A stretch of DNA of 64,000 nt from Paraburkholderia unamae (GCF_003268775.1 NZ_QLSU01000006.1:62001-126000), one strand, 5' to 3'; counted from the first letter of the stretch, positions 1 to 9,771 are shown. The notes: generated from the sequence alone by a model not told the origin. Program-made: numbers and translations.

Positions 1-398
1 TGCAAAACGGAAACTCGGGTCCGCTCACCACTACGAGCAATGCGCAAACGCCTTGTGTGCAGCAACCTGTCAGCTGTACTTACGTTCAGCCTGGCACGAA
101 AGCGGAGCTATACGACAGCAGCAACTATCCCACCTTGCCGATCGTGGTGACCGTTCCGGTCGTCGCCGACGGGGCGACGGCGCTCAACGGCAGCAGTACG
201 CCGATCCTCGGTTTCGCGTCGTTTTCGATCGATGCCGTGTATAAGGCAGGGACCTCGTCCCCTTGTGCCAAATGCATTGTCGGGCATCTCGTTTCGGGCG
301 TCGCGGGCAGCACGACGGCGGGCGGCACGACGAGCAGTTACTATGGCGCTGTCACCCCGCCCAGTCTCGCCGTGCTGCCGACAAACGACTATTACTGA
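1..398 (+). CDS. C-terminal part of a TadG-like / pilus-assembly-associated protein (5' end outside window)
   Basis: The frame is open from the left edge of the window and stops at 398, giving about 131 residues of a protein whose start lies outside. The visible part is rich in Ser, Thr, Gly and Ala, has two close cysteines (SPCAKC) and ends in a tail of the form SYYGAVTPPSLAVLP. I associate that tail with TadG-like pilus-assembly proteins of Burkholderia, which would be envelope proteins of the Flp pilus system. The family call rests only on this C-terminal look, so an unrelated secreted protein is possible. An internal GTG at 57 is not needed as a start because the reading frame continues upstream of it. 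Confidence 0.45.
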   Translation, partial: QNGNSGPLTTTSNAQTPCVQQPVSCTYVQPGTKAELYDSSNYPTLPIVVTVPVVADGATALNGSSTPILGFASFSIDAVYKAGTSSPCAKCIVGHLVSGVAGSTTAGGTTSSYYGAVTPPSLAVLPTNDYY

Positions 399-730
399 AT
401 CGTGACAGTCAGTCCGGCGTCGCGCTTCTCCGCGCGCCGTACGGCGAGCACGGCGGGGATGGCTCGATAGCGGCGAAGTGCACGTCGCACGGCGTGCCTG
501 CCTGCCACGAGCGCCGTTTATCCTGGCCCTGAAAAGGGCGCAGGGCCGGTCCAGGCCGGATGGCCGCCAGGCGTCCCGCAAGGTCGTTTGTGGGCCGACG
601 TACATAGCGGCGGTCAAATTTGACATTCCCCGCCTTGCCAGGTGGCAAGCTGGAGCCCCGATCTCCCAAACCAGCAGGACCGAGGCGCCATTGGCCAGAA
701 CAGAGTGTGAATCGCACGGGGAGTGCACGC
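399..730. other. Gene-free stretch before the DUF2254 gene
   Basis: This 332-bp stretch has open frames on both strands, but none with coherent protein character. It ends in a GGGGAG ribosome-binding sequence about 8 bases before the ATG at 731. No clear hairpin or operator was seen. Confidence 0.5.
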
Positions 731-2044
731 ATGGACTGGAGTCGCTGGTACAGCTTGAAAAGCTACGTGCGGTCCTCGCTGTGGACCGTGCCGCTCATTG
801 CAGTCGCGATCTATGCCGTGGTGAAGCCGCTGACCGAAATGCTCGGAAGGTGGATGATCCGGCAAGGGATCCTCGATCCGAAAACGGGCTTTTTCGGGCT
901 GTCCATGACCGGCGCCCGGTCGTTGCTCGCGGACATCGTATCCGCGGACCTGGCGTTTCTGGTCTTCACGTTCGGTTCACTGCTCGTCGCCATCCAGGTG
1001 GCCGGCGGCCAATACACGCCGCGCATCATCGCGACGACGCTGTTGCGCGACAACATCATCCGTGGCATTTCGGGGTTGTTCGTTTTCGCTTTGCTGTTCG
1101 CTAACAGAACGGCGGGCTGGATGGGCGAGGCTGAGGTCCACCAGCTTCAGGTTTTCATAGCGGCGCTGCTCGGCTTCGCTTCCGTCGTCGCGTTTCTTTT
1201 CCTGATCGACTACGCCGCGAAATTTCTGCGGCCGGTTAGTCTCGTGGCTCGCGTTGGGGAGCGCGGGCTCGCCGTGATCGACAGCGTCTATCCCGCGCCA
1301 TCCAGCGGTGTCGCGACCGCGCCGGAGCGTGACAAGGAGCGCGGCACGCCCGATCGCGTTGTTCGCCTGGCAGGCAGCTCCGGCATCGTGCTGGCCGTGA
1401 ACATGAAGATGCTCGTGGCCGAAGCGCGGCGCGCCAATATGATCATCGAGTTCGCACCGCAAGTCGGCGATTTCGTTGCCGTGGATGAACCGCTGTTCTA
1501 TCTGTACGGCAACACGGGTGCCATCAATGAAACGCGGTTGCGCACGCTTGTTGCCTTTGGAACGGAACGCACGATGGAGCAGGACCCCATGTTCGCGTTT
1601 CGCATCCTGGTCGATATTGCGCTGAAGGCGCTGTCGGCGGCGATCAACGATCCGACCACGGCCGTCCTTGCCATCGACCAGTTGCACCGGCTCTTGCGGA
1701 TGGTGGGAAAGCGCTCGCTGCGCATCGAAGAAATTGCGGACAAGTCCGGGCAGGTGCGCATGATCCTGCGAACACCCAACTGGGAAGATTTCGTGCATAT
1801 CAGTTTTCGCGAGATACGACAGTGCGGAGCCGGCAGCATCCAGATTGCACGGCGTCTGCGCGCGGCGATCGAGAACCTCATCCAGAGCCTGCCGGAGCAT
1901 CGTCATGATGCGTTGTACATCGAGTTGAGCCTGCTCGATCGCGCGATTGCTTCGAAGCTGGAGTTTGCCGAAGACGTTGCGTTGGCGCGCATTCCCGACT
2001 CGCAGGGACTGGGCGGTTCGGCAACCTCGATAGCGAACAACTAG
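731..2044 (+). CDS. DUF2254 family inner-membrane protein
   Basis: This 437-residue protein looks like the DUF2254 family of predicted inner-membrane proteins, whose function is not established. Four hydrophobic segments lie in the first 170 residues, roughly 17-37, 70-95, 115-135 and 145-170. A long soluble part follows, with the conserved-looking stretch around INDPTTAVLAIDQL. The ATG at 731 is preferred over the longer frame opening at 620 because a GGGGAG ribosome-binding sequence sits just before it and the protein then begins MDWSRWYSLKSYV, directly ahead of the first membrane segment. The carbonic anhydrase gene follows after 18 bases, so the two are probably cotranscribed. Confidence 0.8.
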   Translation: MDWSRWYSLKSYVRSSLWTVPLIAVAIYAVVKPLTEMLGRWMIRQGILDPKTGFFGLSMTGARSLLADIVSADLAFLVFTFGSLLVAIQVAGGQYTPRIIATTLLRDNIIRGISGLFVFALLFANRTAGWMGEAEVHQLQVFIAALLGFASVVAFLFLIDYAAKFLRPVSLVARVGERGLAVIDSVYPAPSSGVATAPERDKERGTPDRVVRLAGSSGIVLAVNMKMLVAEARRANMIIEFAPQVGDFVAVDEPLFYLYGNTGAINETRLRTLVAFGTERTMEQDPMFAFRILVDIALKALSAAINDPTTAVLAIDQLHRLLRMVGKRSLRIEEIADKSGQVRMILRTPNWEDFVHISFREIRQCGAGSIQIARRLRAAIENLIQSLPEHRHDALYIELSLLDRAIASKLEFAEDVALARIPDSQGLGGSATSIANN

Positions 2045-2062
2045 CCCATCCGGAGGCAACCG

Positions 2063-2740
2063 ATGCGCAAACTCATCATGGGCATTGTTGAATTTCGCGA
2101 GAAAATGTTGCCCCAATATGCCGAGCAGTTCAGCAAACTGGCGCTCGCGCAGACACCGGACGCGCTCTTTATCACGTGCTCGGACAGCCGGGTCGTGCCG
2201 GACCTGCTTGCCTCAACCCACCCGGGCGATCTGTTCACGATGCGCAATGTCGGCAACCTGATACCGCCGGCAACCGCCGAGGGGGTCTCGACCGGCGACC
2301 TTTCTGAGGCGAGCGCAATCGAGTACGCTGTGCTAGTGTTGAAAGTCGCGAATATCGTCGTGTGCGGGCATTCGGAGTGCGGCGCGATGAAAGCCGTGCA
2401 GACACGCAGCGCCAAACTGAAAGCGCCCAACCTCGATAAATGGCTGTATCACGCGAGCAATGCCGCGTTTCGCCTGGAGCAAGAAGGGCCGCTCGACGGC
2501 AGTTTGAAACCGCACGATCAATTGTCGCAACTCAACGTACTCGTGCAGCTCGAGCATTTGATGACTTACCCTATCGTTCGCCAGCAGGTTAGCGCCGGTG
2601 CGCTGGTATTGAGCGGGTGGTGGTTCGACATCGCGGCTGGCAATATGTACGCCTATGAGCGCACGAGCCGCACATTCGAAGTCATCGACCGCGCGATGGC
2701 GGAGCGCATGGTCGCGCGCCTTGCCACACGGGCGCGCTGA
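2063..2740 (+). CDS. can: Beta-class carbonic anhydrase
   Basis: The 225-residue protein has the zinc-site motifs of beta-carbonic anhydrases: CSDSR (Cys39, Asp41, Arg43) and HSECGAM (His103, Cys106). It should interconvert CO2 and bicarbonate in the cytoplasm. The length is normal for the family and there is no signal peptide. The start at 2063 is supported by a GGAGG sequence 7 bases upstream; a second ATG five codons in would leave a poorer spacing. It lies 18 bases after a DUF2254 gene and before a TerC-type transporter gene, a set that suggests pH or inorganic-carbon homeostasis. The gene symbol follows the usual name for this class. Confidence 0.9.
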   Translation: MRKLIMGIVEFREKMLPQYAEQFSKLALAQTPDALFITCSDSRVVPDLLASTHPGDLFTMRNVGNLIPPATAEGVSTGDLSEASAIEYAVLVLKVANIVVCGHSECGAMKAVQTRSAKLKAPNLDKWLYHASNAAFRLEQEGPLDGSLKPHDQLSQLNVLVQLEHLMTYPIVRQQVSAGALVLSGWWFDIAAGNMYAYERTSRTFEVIDRAMAERMVARLATRAR

Positions 2741-2845
2741 AGGGAGGTTTTCCAGTTCTGCCCGCAGCACAGAGTGGTCACAAGCCGGATGTCCCGCCCA
2801 GGCGTGGCCTGTCCGACCCGGATTACGACGAACGCTTTGGTGAGC

Positions 2846-3610
2846 ATGGACAATTTACTGACTCTCGCTACGGATCCGGCCGCCTGGGCCGCTCTTGTGA
2901 CGCTCGTCACCATGGAGGTGGTGCTCGGGATAGACAACCTCGTCTTCATTTCCATCGTCAGCAACAAGCTGCCGGCCGCGCAGCGCTACACGGCCCAGCG
3001 GATTGGCATCGGACTTGCCCTCGTGCTGCGCCTTGGTTTGCTCGGCACGGTGGCGTGGATCACGCGCTTGACCGAACCCGCGGTATCGTTGTTTGGTCAT
3101 GCGTTTTCGTGGCGTGACCTCGTTCTGATTAGCGGCGGCCTCTTTCTCGTCTGGAAGGCGACGACGGAGATTCACCACAACGTCACGGGCGATGAGGGTG
3201 AGCATGCCGATAACGGAGCGCCGGCCGTGCACGCGGTGTTGACGCCGCAGGCCGCAATCGTTCAGATCCTGCTGCTCGACCTGGTGTTCTCCATCGACAG
3301 CATCGTTACCGCCGTGGGCATGACCAGTCATGTGGCGATCATGTACATCGCCGTTATCGTAGCGGTTGTCGCGATGCTGGTCGCGGCCGCTCCGCTCTCC
3401 AGGTTCATCGAACACAATCCCACCATCGTCATGCTGGCACTGAGCTTTCTCCTGGTGATCGGCATGACGCTCATCGCGGAGGGCTTCGGCTCTCACGTGC
3501 CCAAAGGCTACATCTACGCTGCGATGGCATTTTCGGGGTTCGTCGAAGGCATGAACATGCTCGCGCGGCGCGCCCGAATGCGCCGTCGTTTGCGCCAGGC
3601 TGCCCAGTAG
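2846..3610 (+). CDS. TerC family integral membrane protein
   Basis: This 254-residue membrane protein has the TerC/YgdQ hallmark near its N-terminus ([16 protein letters not shown]) and a second matching acidic motif in the middle ([15 protein letters not shown]). The paired Asp-containing membrane helices are typical of this family. Members are linked to metal-ion export, especially manganese, or to metallation of exported proteins, but the substrate here is unknown. Seven or so hydrophobic segments are visible. The ATG at 2846 gives the usual family N-terminus ([17 protein letters not shown]); upstream in-frame starts at 2774 and 2789 would add a non-family extension. A gap of 105 bases separates it from the carbonic anhydrase gene. 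Confidence 0.85.
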   Translation: MDNLLTLATDPAAWAALVTLVTMEVVLGIDNLVFISIVSNKLPAAQRYTAQRIGIGLALVLRLGLLGTVAWITRLTEPAVSLFGHAFSWRDLVLISGGLFLVWKATTEIHHNVTGDEGEHADNGAPAVHAVLTPQAAIVQILLLDLVFSIDSIVTAVGMTSHVAIMYIAVIVAVVAMLVAAAPLSRFIEHNPTIVMLALSFLLVIGMTLIAEGFGSHVPKGYIYAAMAFSGFVEGMNMLARRARMRRRLRQAAQ

Positions 3611-3744
3611 CGGAGGTAAGGGAGGTAAGGTGTCTCGTCGAGATGAAATCAAACGTGACCCCTGAGGGAAAACGCTTCCACCGTCTATATTGACTACTAT
3701 GCCGGGCGCTCCCGGACAGCACGACGTGTGAAGCGGAGGCAAAG

Positions 3745-6663
3745 ATGGGCACCCGGTCCGGCAAGGCGTCGCAGGTCGTGCGGTGGTGTCTGAAGCCTGT
3801 GCTGTGGCTCATTGCGGCGGCGATCGTCGGATCGCCTGGCGGCTTACTGCGGACTTCGCTGGCAGGTGAGTCTCAAGGTGTGAATGCGTCGACTGAAAAG
3901 ATCGGCCAGACCCCGGGGCAACCCTCCCTCGCCGATGAAGAGAAGGCCATTCACAAGCTACTCGACGAGAATCCGGACGGAGAGACGCGGCTTGCGCTGC
4001 TGATTGTGCTTGTTCAGGATTACTTCGACGCGGACGACCCCGCCGACGCGAGGCGGGTGATGGAAAGCATCGTTGATGACGCGCGGATCCCGGCTGGCCG
4101 ACGCTCCCTGACCGCATCGGGACTCGCCCTTGCGTATGCGGTGGAAAACGACTTCGTGCGTAGCCAGCGGCTCGTGAATCAGGCGAAGACACTGGCCGAC
4201 CAGACGCCCGCCGCCGAGCTTGAAACCCTTCCGGAAGAACCGGCCTACGAGTATCTCGCCGCCGAGGCGGAGCTTGCGCGCCGCGCGTTGAATCAACATG
4301 ACACGGCGTTGCGCAAGGTGCGCGAGGCGGCCGATCTGGCGAGAAAAAATCTCGACAACCCGTTGCTCAGTGACCATCGTCACGAGGAAGCCGCGAATCA
4401 ACTGCTCGACGAAGTCGATCATCTCGTGGATTTGCAAACGCAGAACAATAGGCGAACCGAGGCGCTGAACTACGCGAACGGGATGCTGTGGGACATCGAC
4501 CACGATCCGCGGCTCAAACCTGACGCCGCCCAGCGCGCCCGCGTCGAGGTTGCCGTCACAATCGCGCTCATGTCCAACGACGACTACGATGGCGCACTCT
4601 TCTGGATCGACAAAGCCATCAAGGGGTATCAGGATGCCGGCGTGCTCCCCTATACGTTCACCTATGCGGACGCGCTGCGCTTGCGCTTGATGATCGGGCT
4701 TGCCACGAATCGCCTGGCCGACTACAAGGCCGATGCAGACGCTTTCCAGTACGCGGCGTCGATCAATCCGGTCGTGGCTAAAACCCCGAGCAAGGACGAG
4801 CGGCTTTCCGTGATACTCGCGACGCAGGGGAACTGGCCGGCAGCCGAGTCGAGCCTTTCACGCGTGCTGGCGTACAACCTCAAGGACCAGGGGGCGCAGA
4901 GTCCGTTCGTCAAGTATCAGTCTGCCATGTTGATGCTCTATCGCCTTGAGGACACCGAGAGACAGGTCAGCGAAAGCGATATCGCCCGATACGTGACGCC
5001 CATGCTTGGCCAGAACGACGATTGGGACGCGTCCGGTAGCGCGGGGGCATTTGTCGAAGACGGTGCGCTTGCCATGTGTCTGAGCCGCCTGATGGACGAC
5101 GGCGCGCAAGGTCAGGCACTCGCCTTCCGTATCGCCGAATTGTTTCACATGAATGCGACCCAGGGCGCGATGAGCGATGGCGCAGCGCGCCTGGCGGCGC
5201 TCACGCCGGAACTGCGCAGCCTGGTCGAGCAGGAGCAGATGGCGCGCCGTGCGGAGGACACCGAACGAATGGGGCTTTCGGGGCTGAGCACACGACTCGC
5301 CAGAATCGGCACGGAAACTACCGGCGATAAAGGGAATGCGATCGCCAGTGTCAACGATGCCGAGAAAGCCATGAATGCCTCGGCCGAGGATCTGGCCACG
5401 CTGCACGCGCGCATCAACAAACAGTTTCCCGAGTACCGGCGGCTGGTGTCGCCCGCCGTTCCCACCCCGGAACAGGTCGGCGCGGCGCTGCATGCCGATG
5501 AGGTGTATGTCGACTTCTACGTCGGACGCGAGGCGACCTACGCGTTCGTCGTCAACCCCAAAGGCGCGCTGCATGCCATACGACTCAACGTCACGCGCGC
5601 AGACCTGAAAAAGCGGATCCTGGCGCTGCGCAACGCATTCGATGCGGGCGTTCCGCCGCGTCGGGCGGGGGACCTGGCCGGGTTCGACATGACAGCGGCA
5701 GCGGATCTCTACCGCTTGCTGATCTCGTCGATCCAGGCCGATATCGAAGGGGCGAAAACGGTGTACATCGCCACGAGCGGCGTTCTCTCGAGCCTGCCGT
5801 TCGACGTGCTCGTGACGGCACCCGCCACGGACCTGGCGAGTGCGCACTGGTGGATCGCCACGACCATGCCGGTGCGTATTCCGAATGCCTCGGCGCTTGT
5901 GCTCGCCCGCAGTCATCCGGCAACGCACGCTACCGGGCCGTTGATCGCGTTCGCCGATCCGAGCTTCGACGGCCGCGATCCAGCCACGATCGCCGCTCGC
6001 CCTGCGGACGGAACACCCGCACGAGCGTTTCCGGTTGAGGGGGGCGCTGCTGCGTTCGATTACCATCGCGTCGCGCCGCTGCCCGAGACACTCGACGAGG
6101 CGACCTCGATTGCGAAGACGCTCAATGCCTCCGATCACAGCGTGCTGTGGGGCAAGAGCGCCTCGCGCAGCGAAGTGATGAAACGGGATCTGTTGAACGA
6201 TCGCGTTGTCCTGTTCGCCACGCACGGCATCGTGGCGGGCGAAGTGCCCGGCTGGCACAAGGCGGGACTCGCGCTGGCCTATGAGGGAAGCGGGCTGCGC
6301 GATTCGGTTCTCACGGCGGACGATATCGTGACCTTGCGGTTGAATGCCGACTGGGTGGTGCTGTCCGCCTGCAACACGGGACTCGTCACCGGTAACGCGG
6401 GAGATGCCATGTCGGAACTGTCCCGCGCTTTTTTTGCGGCGGGGGCGCGCTCGATACTCCTCACCCAGTGGGCCGTTGAATCTCGATCGGCGACCGAGGT
6501 GACAACCGGTGTATTCCGGACGTATGCCAACGATCCGTCGCTCTCGAAGGCCGAGGCACTGGCGCGTACCGAGCGCGACATGGCCGGCGGGAAGGAAGGG
6601 GAACTCTATCGTCACCCGTATTTCTGGGGCGCATATGCTCTTGCCGGTGACGCGGCCCGCTGA
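3745..6663 (+). CDS. Exported TPR-CHAT (caspase-like) protein
   Basis: A large protein of 972 residues. The N-terminus has a hydrophobic segment (about 17-37, VLWLIAAAIVGSPGGLL) that looks like a signal peptide or membrane anchor. Residues about 60-550 are Ala- and Leu-rich helical repeats resembling TPRs. The last 400 residues form a CHAT domain, a caspase-like peptidase fold: the catalytic His is in FATHG (His827) and the catalytic Cys in LSACNTG (Cys876), followed by the usual end motif HPYFWGAYALAGD. The catalytic pair is intact, so the protein is probably an active cysteine peptidase, although its target is unknown. A GGAGG sequence stands 8 bases before the ATG. The short direct repeat GGAGGTAAG GGAGGTAAG lies at 3612-3629. 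Confidence 0.85.
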   Translation: MGTRSGKASQVVRWCLKPVLWLIAAAIVGSPGGLLRTSLAGESQGVNASTEKIGQTPGQPSLADEEKAIHKLLDENPDGETRLALLIVLVQDYFDADDPADARRVMESIVDDARIPAGRRSLTASGLALAYAVENDFVRSQRLVNQAKTLADQTPAAELETLPEEPAYEYLAAEAELARRALNQHDTALRKVREAADLARKNLDNPLLSDHRHEEAANQLLDEVDHLVDLQTQNNRRTEALNYANGMLWDIDHDPRLKPDAAQRARVEVAVTIALMSNDDYDGALFWIDKAIKGYQDAGVLPYTFTYADALRLRLMIGLATNRLADYKADADAFQYAASINPVVAKTPSKDERLSVILATQGNWPAAESSLSRVLAYNLKDQGAQSPFVKYQSAMLMLYRLEDTERQVSESDIARYVTPMLGQNDDWDASGSAGAFVEDGALAMCLSRLMDDGAQGQALAFRIAELFHMNATQGAMSDGAARLAALTPELRSLVEQEQMARRAEDTERMGLSGLSTRLARIGTETTGDKGNAIASVNDAEKAMNASAEDLATLHARINKQFPEYRRLVSPAVPTPEQVGAALHADEVYVDFYVGREATYAFVVNPKGALHAIRLNVTRADLKKRILALRNAFDAGVPPRRAGDLAGFDMTAAADLYRLLISSIQADIEGAKTVYIATSGVLSSLPFDVLVTAPATDLASAHWWIATTMPVRIPNASALVLARSHPATHATGPLIAFADPSFDGRDPATIAARPADGTPARAFPVEGGAAAFDYHRVAPLPETLDEATSIAKTLNASDHSVLWGKSASRSEVMKRDLLNDRVVLFATHGIVAGEVPGWHKAGLALAYEGSGLRDSVLTADDIVTLRLNADWVVLSACNTGLVTGNAGDAMSELSRAFFAAGARSILLTQWAVESRSATEVTTGVFRTYANDPSLSKAEALARTERDMAGGKEGELYRHPYFWGAYALAGDAAR

Positions 6664-6745
6664 TCTTCGGTCATGCGTGGCCAGTGGAAACCGGTCTCCT
6701 TCCCGTTGAGGGGAGATCCCGTGTGTGCGAATGCCCGTGTGCGGG

Positions 6746-7720
6746 TCAGCCGTCGAGTTCGTTCAGGAAGGCGAGCAGCAACCGGTTCACTTCCTGGGCG
6801 CGCTCGCGTTGCAGCCAATGGCCCGCACCTTCGAGCAGGTGAGAACCGCGCAACCCCGGCAGCACTTGCGGTAACGCGGCGACGCGCTGTTGCATGCCTG
6901 GAAACCTGAGCACGTCGTCGCGCGCGCCACCCAGGAAGAGTGAGGGCTGACGAATCGGGCAACCATACCAGGGGGCGAGCAGTTCCGCGCTCCTGCGGAT
7001 CGCGCGGTACCAGTTCAATCCCCCACGGAAGCCGGTGCGCCGGAATTCGCCGACGACGTAATCGAGGTCGTCCTGAAGCAGCCAGTCCGGCAATGCGTCG
7101 GGGTCGACGGTGTTGTCGAGGATGCCCGCGCCCGGCGTGAGGATGCCGGCGACCATGCGGCCGGGGCCGTCGCCCGACATGCTGAACGTCAGGCGGCGCA
7201 GGGTCGCTGCGACATCGGCCTGGAGTTCTTCCTCAGCCACGCCCTCCTGCTGGAAGTACTGCATGTAGAAGGTCGTCACGCCTTGCCGCTCGAGTGCGCT
7301 CAGCAAGTCGGTCTTCACAGGCGGGGTATAGGGGACGCTCAGTCCGACGACGGCACGGAAGACATCGGGCCGTAGCAGCGCGCTGTGCCACGCGGCCGGT
7401 GCGCCCCAGTCGTGGCCCACGATCACCGCCGAACCGGCGCCGAGTATCCGCACCAGTTCCACCATGTCGCCGGCGTGATGCAGCATCGTGTACTGCGCGG
7501 GGTCGGCCGGCGCGTCGGTGCCGCCGTAGCCGCGCATGTCCGGCGCCGCGGCGCGGTAGCCCGCGTTAGCGACCGCGGCCATCTGCGCGCGCCAGGATAT
7601 CCACGACTCCGGAAACCCGTGGCAAAACACCACGAGCGGCCCGTCGCCCTGAAGCGCCACACGCATGCGGATGGCCCCGACCTGAAGCGTTTCGAGCTGC
7701 ACCTCACGGGGGGTGCTCAT
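6746..7720 (-). CDS. Alpha/beta hydrolase, epoxide hydrolase-like
   Basis: The 324-residue protein has the alpha/beta-hydrolase features of soluble epoxide hydrolases: the oxyanion-hole motif HGFPESW (residues 34-40), the nucleophile elbow GHDWG (Asp104) and the catalytic His near the C-terminus in EGAGHW. An Asp nucleophile fits epoxide hydrolases or haloalkane dehalogenases, and HGFPESW favours the former. The ATG at 7720 overlaps the stop of the upstream flavoprotein gene by four bases (ATGA), so the two are translationally coupled; longer starts upstream would run far into that gene. A role in opening an epoxide made by its partner is plausible but inferred. Confidence 0.85.
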   Translation of the reverse strand: MSTPREVQLETLQVGAIRMRVALQGDGPLVVFCHGFPESWISWRAQMAAVANAGYRAAAPDMRGYGGTDAPADPAQYTMLHHAGDMVELVRILGAGSAVIVGHDWGAPAAWHSALLRPDVFRAVVGLSVPYTPPVKTDLLSALERQGVTTFYMQYFQQEGVAEEELQADVAATLRRLTFSMSGDGPGRMVAGILTPGAGILDNTVDPDALPDWLLQDDLDYVVGEFRRTGFRGGLNWYRAIRRSAELLAPWYGCPIRQPSLFLGGARDDVLRFPGMQQRVAALPQVLPGLRGSHLLEGAGHWLQRERAQEVNRLLLAFLNELDG

Positions 7721-9129
7721 GCTGCCTCCGTTGCGGCAAGCAATTGCGCGATACGCTGCGCCGCATCCGAAGCCTTGGTTCCGACGGTTTTGATCAAGTC
7801 CTGCACGGCAGCGTCCATCACCACGCCCTTGAGCACCACAACCTGCCCGTTGAGGCGGCACTGCCTGAGCCAGGCGCTCAGGTCGGGGTTCTGCTGCCAG
7901 CGCGCGGCATTGGCGAGCGTCGGCAGCCACATGCGCAGGTAATCGACCGGCAGTTCGGGCGCGGGAACGGGCATGCTCATCGCGTTTTTTTCCTTCTCAT
8001 TCGTCACGTGCGCTTCGATCCAGGCGATCACGCTGCCCGAAAAAACCGGCTGGCACCAGCGGACCATCAGGAGGTTGATCACATCGTCCTGGAACACCGG
8101 CACGTCCGGCACCGGCTGGATCGCGCAGGCAGTGCAGTCGATGTACAGCGTATCAGGATCGGCGGCGAGTTCACCGTTTTCCAGTATGATGCGCGACGGC
8201 TCGATCGCGTGCACGCGGCCAAGCCGCACGATCTCACCGATCTTGCGCAACTGGGCCATCTCGCCGCGCGAAACGAGTGCGCAGCGGTACGTCGTGGGGT
8301 TGATGGCAGGGTCGATGCGCATCAGCGCGCCGCCCGCTTCGAGTCGCCGGAACAGGTCGGGGACGTCGCTTGCGTCGCGGATCGCATCGAATTGCACCAC
8401 GCTGTTCTCGAAATAGCGCCGCCAGCCCGTCGGGCCGGGCTGCATGTTGGCGCGGTCCATCACCCAGGCGTCGCGCGGCATGATCCAGCGGATACGCGCG
8501 TGCGGCACACCGTTCTCGATCAGCCAGATGCACGCGTCCATGCCGGTCTTGCCGGAGCCGACAACGGTGTAGCACGCGTAGGGCTGCATCACCTTCGGCA
8601 AGCCGTTGCAGGCAATGCATTGCACCCCGGCGGCCACGCGGTATTTGGGCGGGTGCGTGGACGGCACCTCGGTTTTCGCATGCGTGCCGTTCACCCATTT
8701 GCGCCGCGCGCGCACTTCGTACTCGGCGCCGGTCAGCAGCGAGCGGAAGCGGTGCGTGCGGCCGTCACTCGCGAAGTGATCGCATTTCGGGAACCACTGC
8801 ACGCGACCGGAGGGAATGAAGCGCTGTTTCATCACCTGCTCGAAATGCGTGAGCACCTCGGCTCCCGAGGAAAGACCCAGCATGCCTTCGTTGAAGCCCG
8901 TGGTTTCATGCGACCAGTCGCTCAGTTCGCGCGACGCCACGCCATACCAGGCGGACGGTTGGTGCAGCCGCACATACGGATAGGCGTCGTTCCAGTGGCC
9001 GCCGGGACGGTGGTGGCGATCCACCATCACGACTTGCGCATCTGGCGACTCGGTGAGCAACGTATCGACGAAGGCCATGGCGCTGGCGCCCGTCCCTGTC
9101 ACGAAGTAGTCGGACTCGATCGATGGCAT
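7717..9129 (-). CDS. FAD/NAD(P)-binding oxidoreductase (flavin monooxygenase-like)
   Basis: This 470-residue protein has an N-terminal Rossmann segment (FVTGTGASAMAFVDTLL), an acidic strand end (VVMVDRHHRPGGHW) and a second dinucleotide motif in the middle (TVVGSGKTGMDA). This layout resembles flavin-containing monooxygenases and related FAD/NAD(P)-binding proteins, though no Baeyer-Villiger fingerprint was recognised. The start has a good AGGAGG sequence just upstream. It is the first gene of a two-gene leftward operon with the epoxide hydrolase-like gene, overlapping by ATGA, which suggests consecutive oxidation and epoxide opening of an organic substrate. The substrate is unknown. Confidence 0.75.
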   Translation of the reverse strand: MPSIESDYFVTGTGASAMAFVDTLLTESPDAQVVMVDRHHRPGGHWNDAYPYVRLHQPSAWYGVASRELSDWSHETTGFNEGMLGLSSGAEVLTHFEQVMKQRFIPSGRVQWFPKCDHFASDGRTHRFRSLLTGAEYEVRARRKWVNGTHAKTEVPSTHPPKYRVAAGVQCIACNGLPKVMQPYACYTVVGSGKTGMDACIWLIENGVPHARIRWIMPRDAWVMDRANMQPGPTGWRRYFENSVVQFDAIRDASDVPDLFRRLEAGGALMRIDPAINPTTYRCALVSRGEMAQLRKIGEIVRLGRVHAIEPSRIILENGELAADPDTLYIDCTACAIQPVPDVPVFQDDVINLLMVRWCQPVFSGSVIAWIEAHVTNEKEKNAMSMPVPAPELPVDYLRMWLPTLANAARWQQNPDLSAWLRQCRLNGQVVVLKGVVMDAAVQDLIKTVGTKASDAAQRIAQLLAATEAA

Positions 9130-9771
9130 GTCACCCTCCTGACCAGGAGACTTTAAAGCCGTGTCTTGACGATCCCGGTGCGGGACACGGTCGCTGCGTT
9201 TCTACGTAGCGCGATCCAAGGGAATATAAGCGATCAACGGGCGTGCACGCGGTCGGCTGGTTCTGGTTGTAATGGCTTCAGGCGGAGCATGGAGCGACGA
9301 AGCCTTCGAAAGCGGGCGAGGTCAATGGGGAAGGGTGCCTCTGGCCGGCGCGGCGGCAATCCGCGACGCCTGGCGGTTTTCGGCACGATTTCCTCAGGAC
9401 CATAGGCGACGTGCAGCAAGCGGCAAGCGATTCCGGTGAAGAAGTGTCGGTGAGCGCACACAGCGAATAGCGGTATGCAAACAGACGTTCCGGCCGCTTG
9501 AAACCGACCCGGAGCGGACAATTCGGGGCCGAGCTCGGGCCCGAGCCCGAAAATGCCCGCTTGCAGTTTGCCTTCAGCCTTCGCGGTCAAGCGGCCTGGC
9601 GCTTCTGAATTCGAGCCACATCGGAATGTCTGGGGAATGGCCGTTCAGGCCCTTTCTTCTAGCCGTCGACGCTCACGAGGGGATTCCACTGCATGTCATC
9701 GTACAAAAGCGCTGTATGTGCTACCGTGGATGCCAGGAGCCAGCAGGACGTTTCAGTCGAACACCGTAAGG
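9130..9771. other. Gene-poor region of 640 bp
   Basis: No convincing gene is seen. It contains the promoter side of the leftward flavoprotein operon, a perfect 14-bp palindrome GCTCGGGCCCGAGC at 9533-9546, and one copy of a scattered intergenic motif (GAAACCGACCC at 9500-9510). Confidence 0.5.
9500..9510 (+). repeat. Intergenic repeat core GAA(A/G)CCGACCC, copy 1
   Basis: The 11-base core GAAACCGACCC recurs in gene-free gaps across the window (also near 27637, 35866, 45768 and 58073). Downstream of this copy the sequence runs GGAGCGGACAATTC, similar in position to the GTCATT-type flank of the others. Confidence 0.4.

Noticed and set aside
4858..6615. Long minus-strand open frame (585 residues) inside the CHAT gene
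   Set aside because: It lies wholly opposite a gene with clear TPR and CHAT motifs; its Arg/Gly/His-rich product has no domain and is a GC-rich shadow.
7744..9156. 470-residue plus-strand frame opposite the flavoprotein gene
   Set aside because: Same length by chance through mirrored codon bias; no motifs, while the minus strand has Rossmann motifs and a proper ribosome-binding site.
9533..9546. Perfect palindrome GCTCGGGCCCGAGC
   Set aside because: In GC-rich DNA a 14-bp palindrome of this composition is not rare, and no gene start is placed to use it; noted only within the gap entry.
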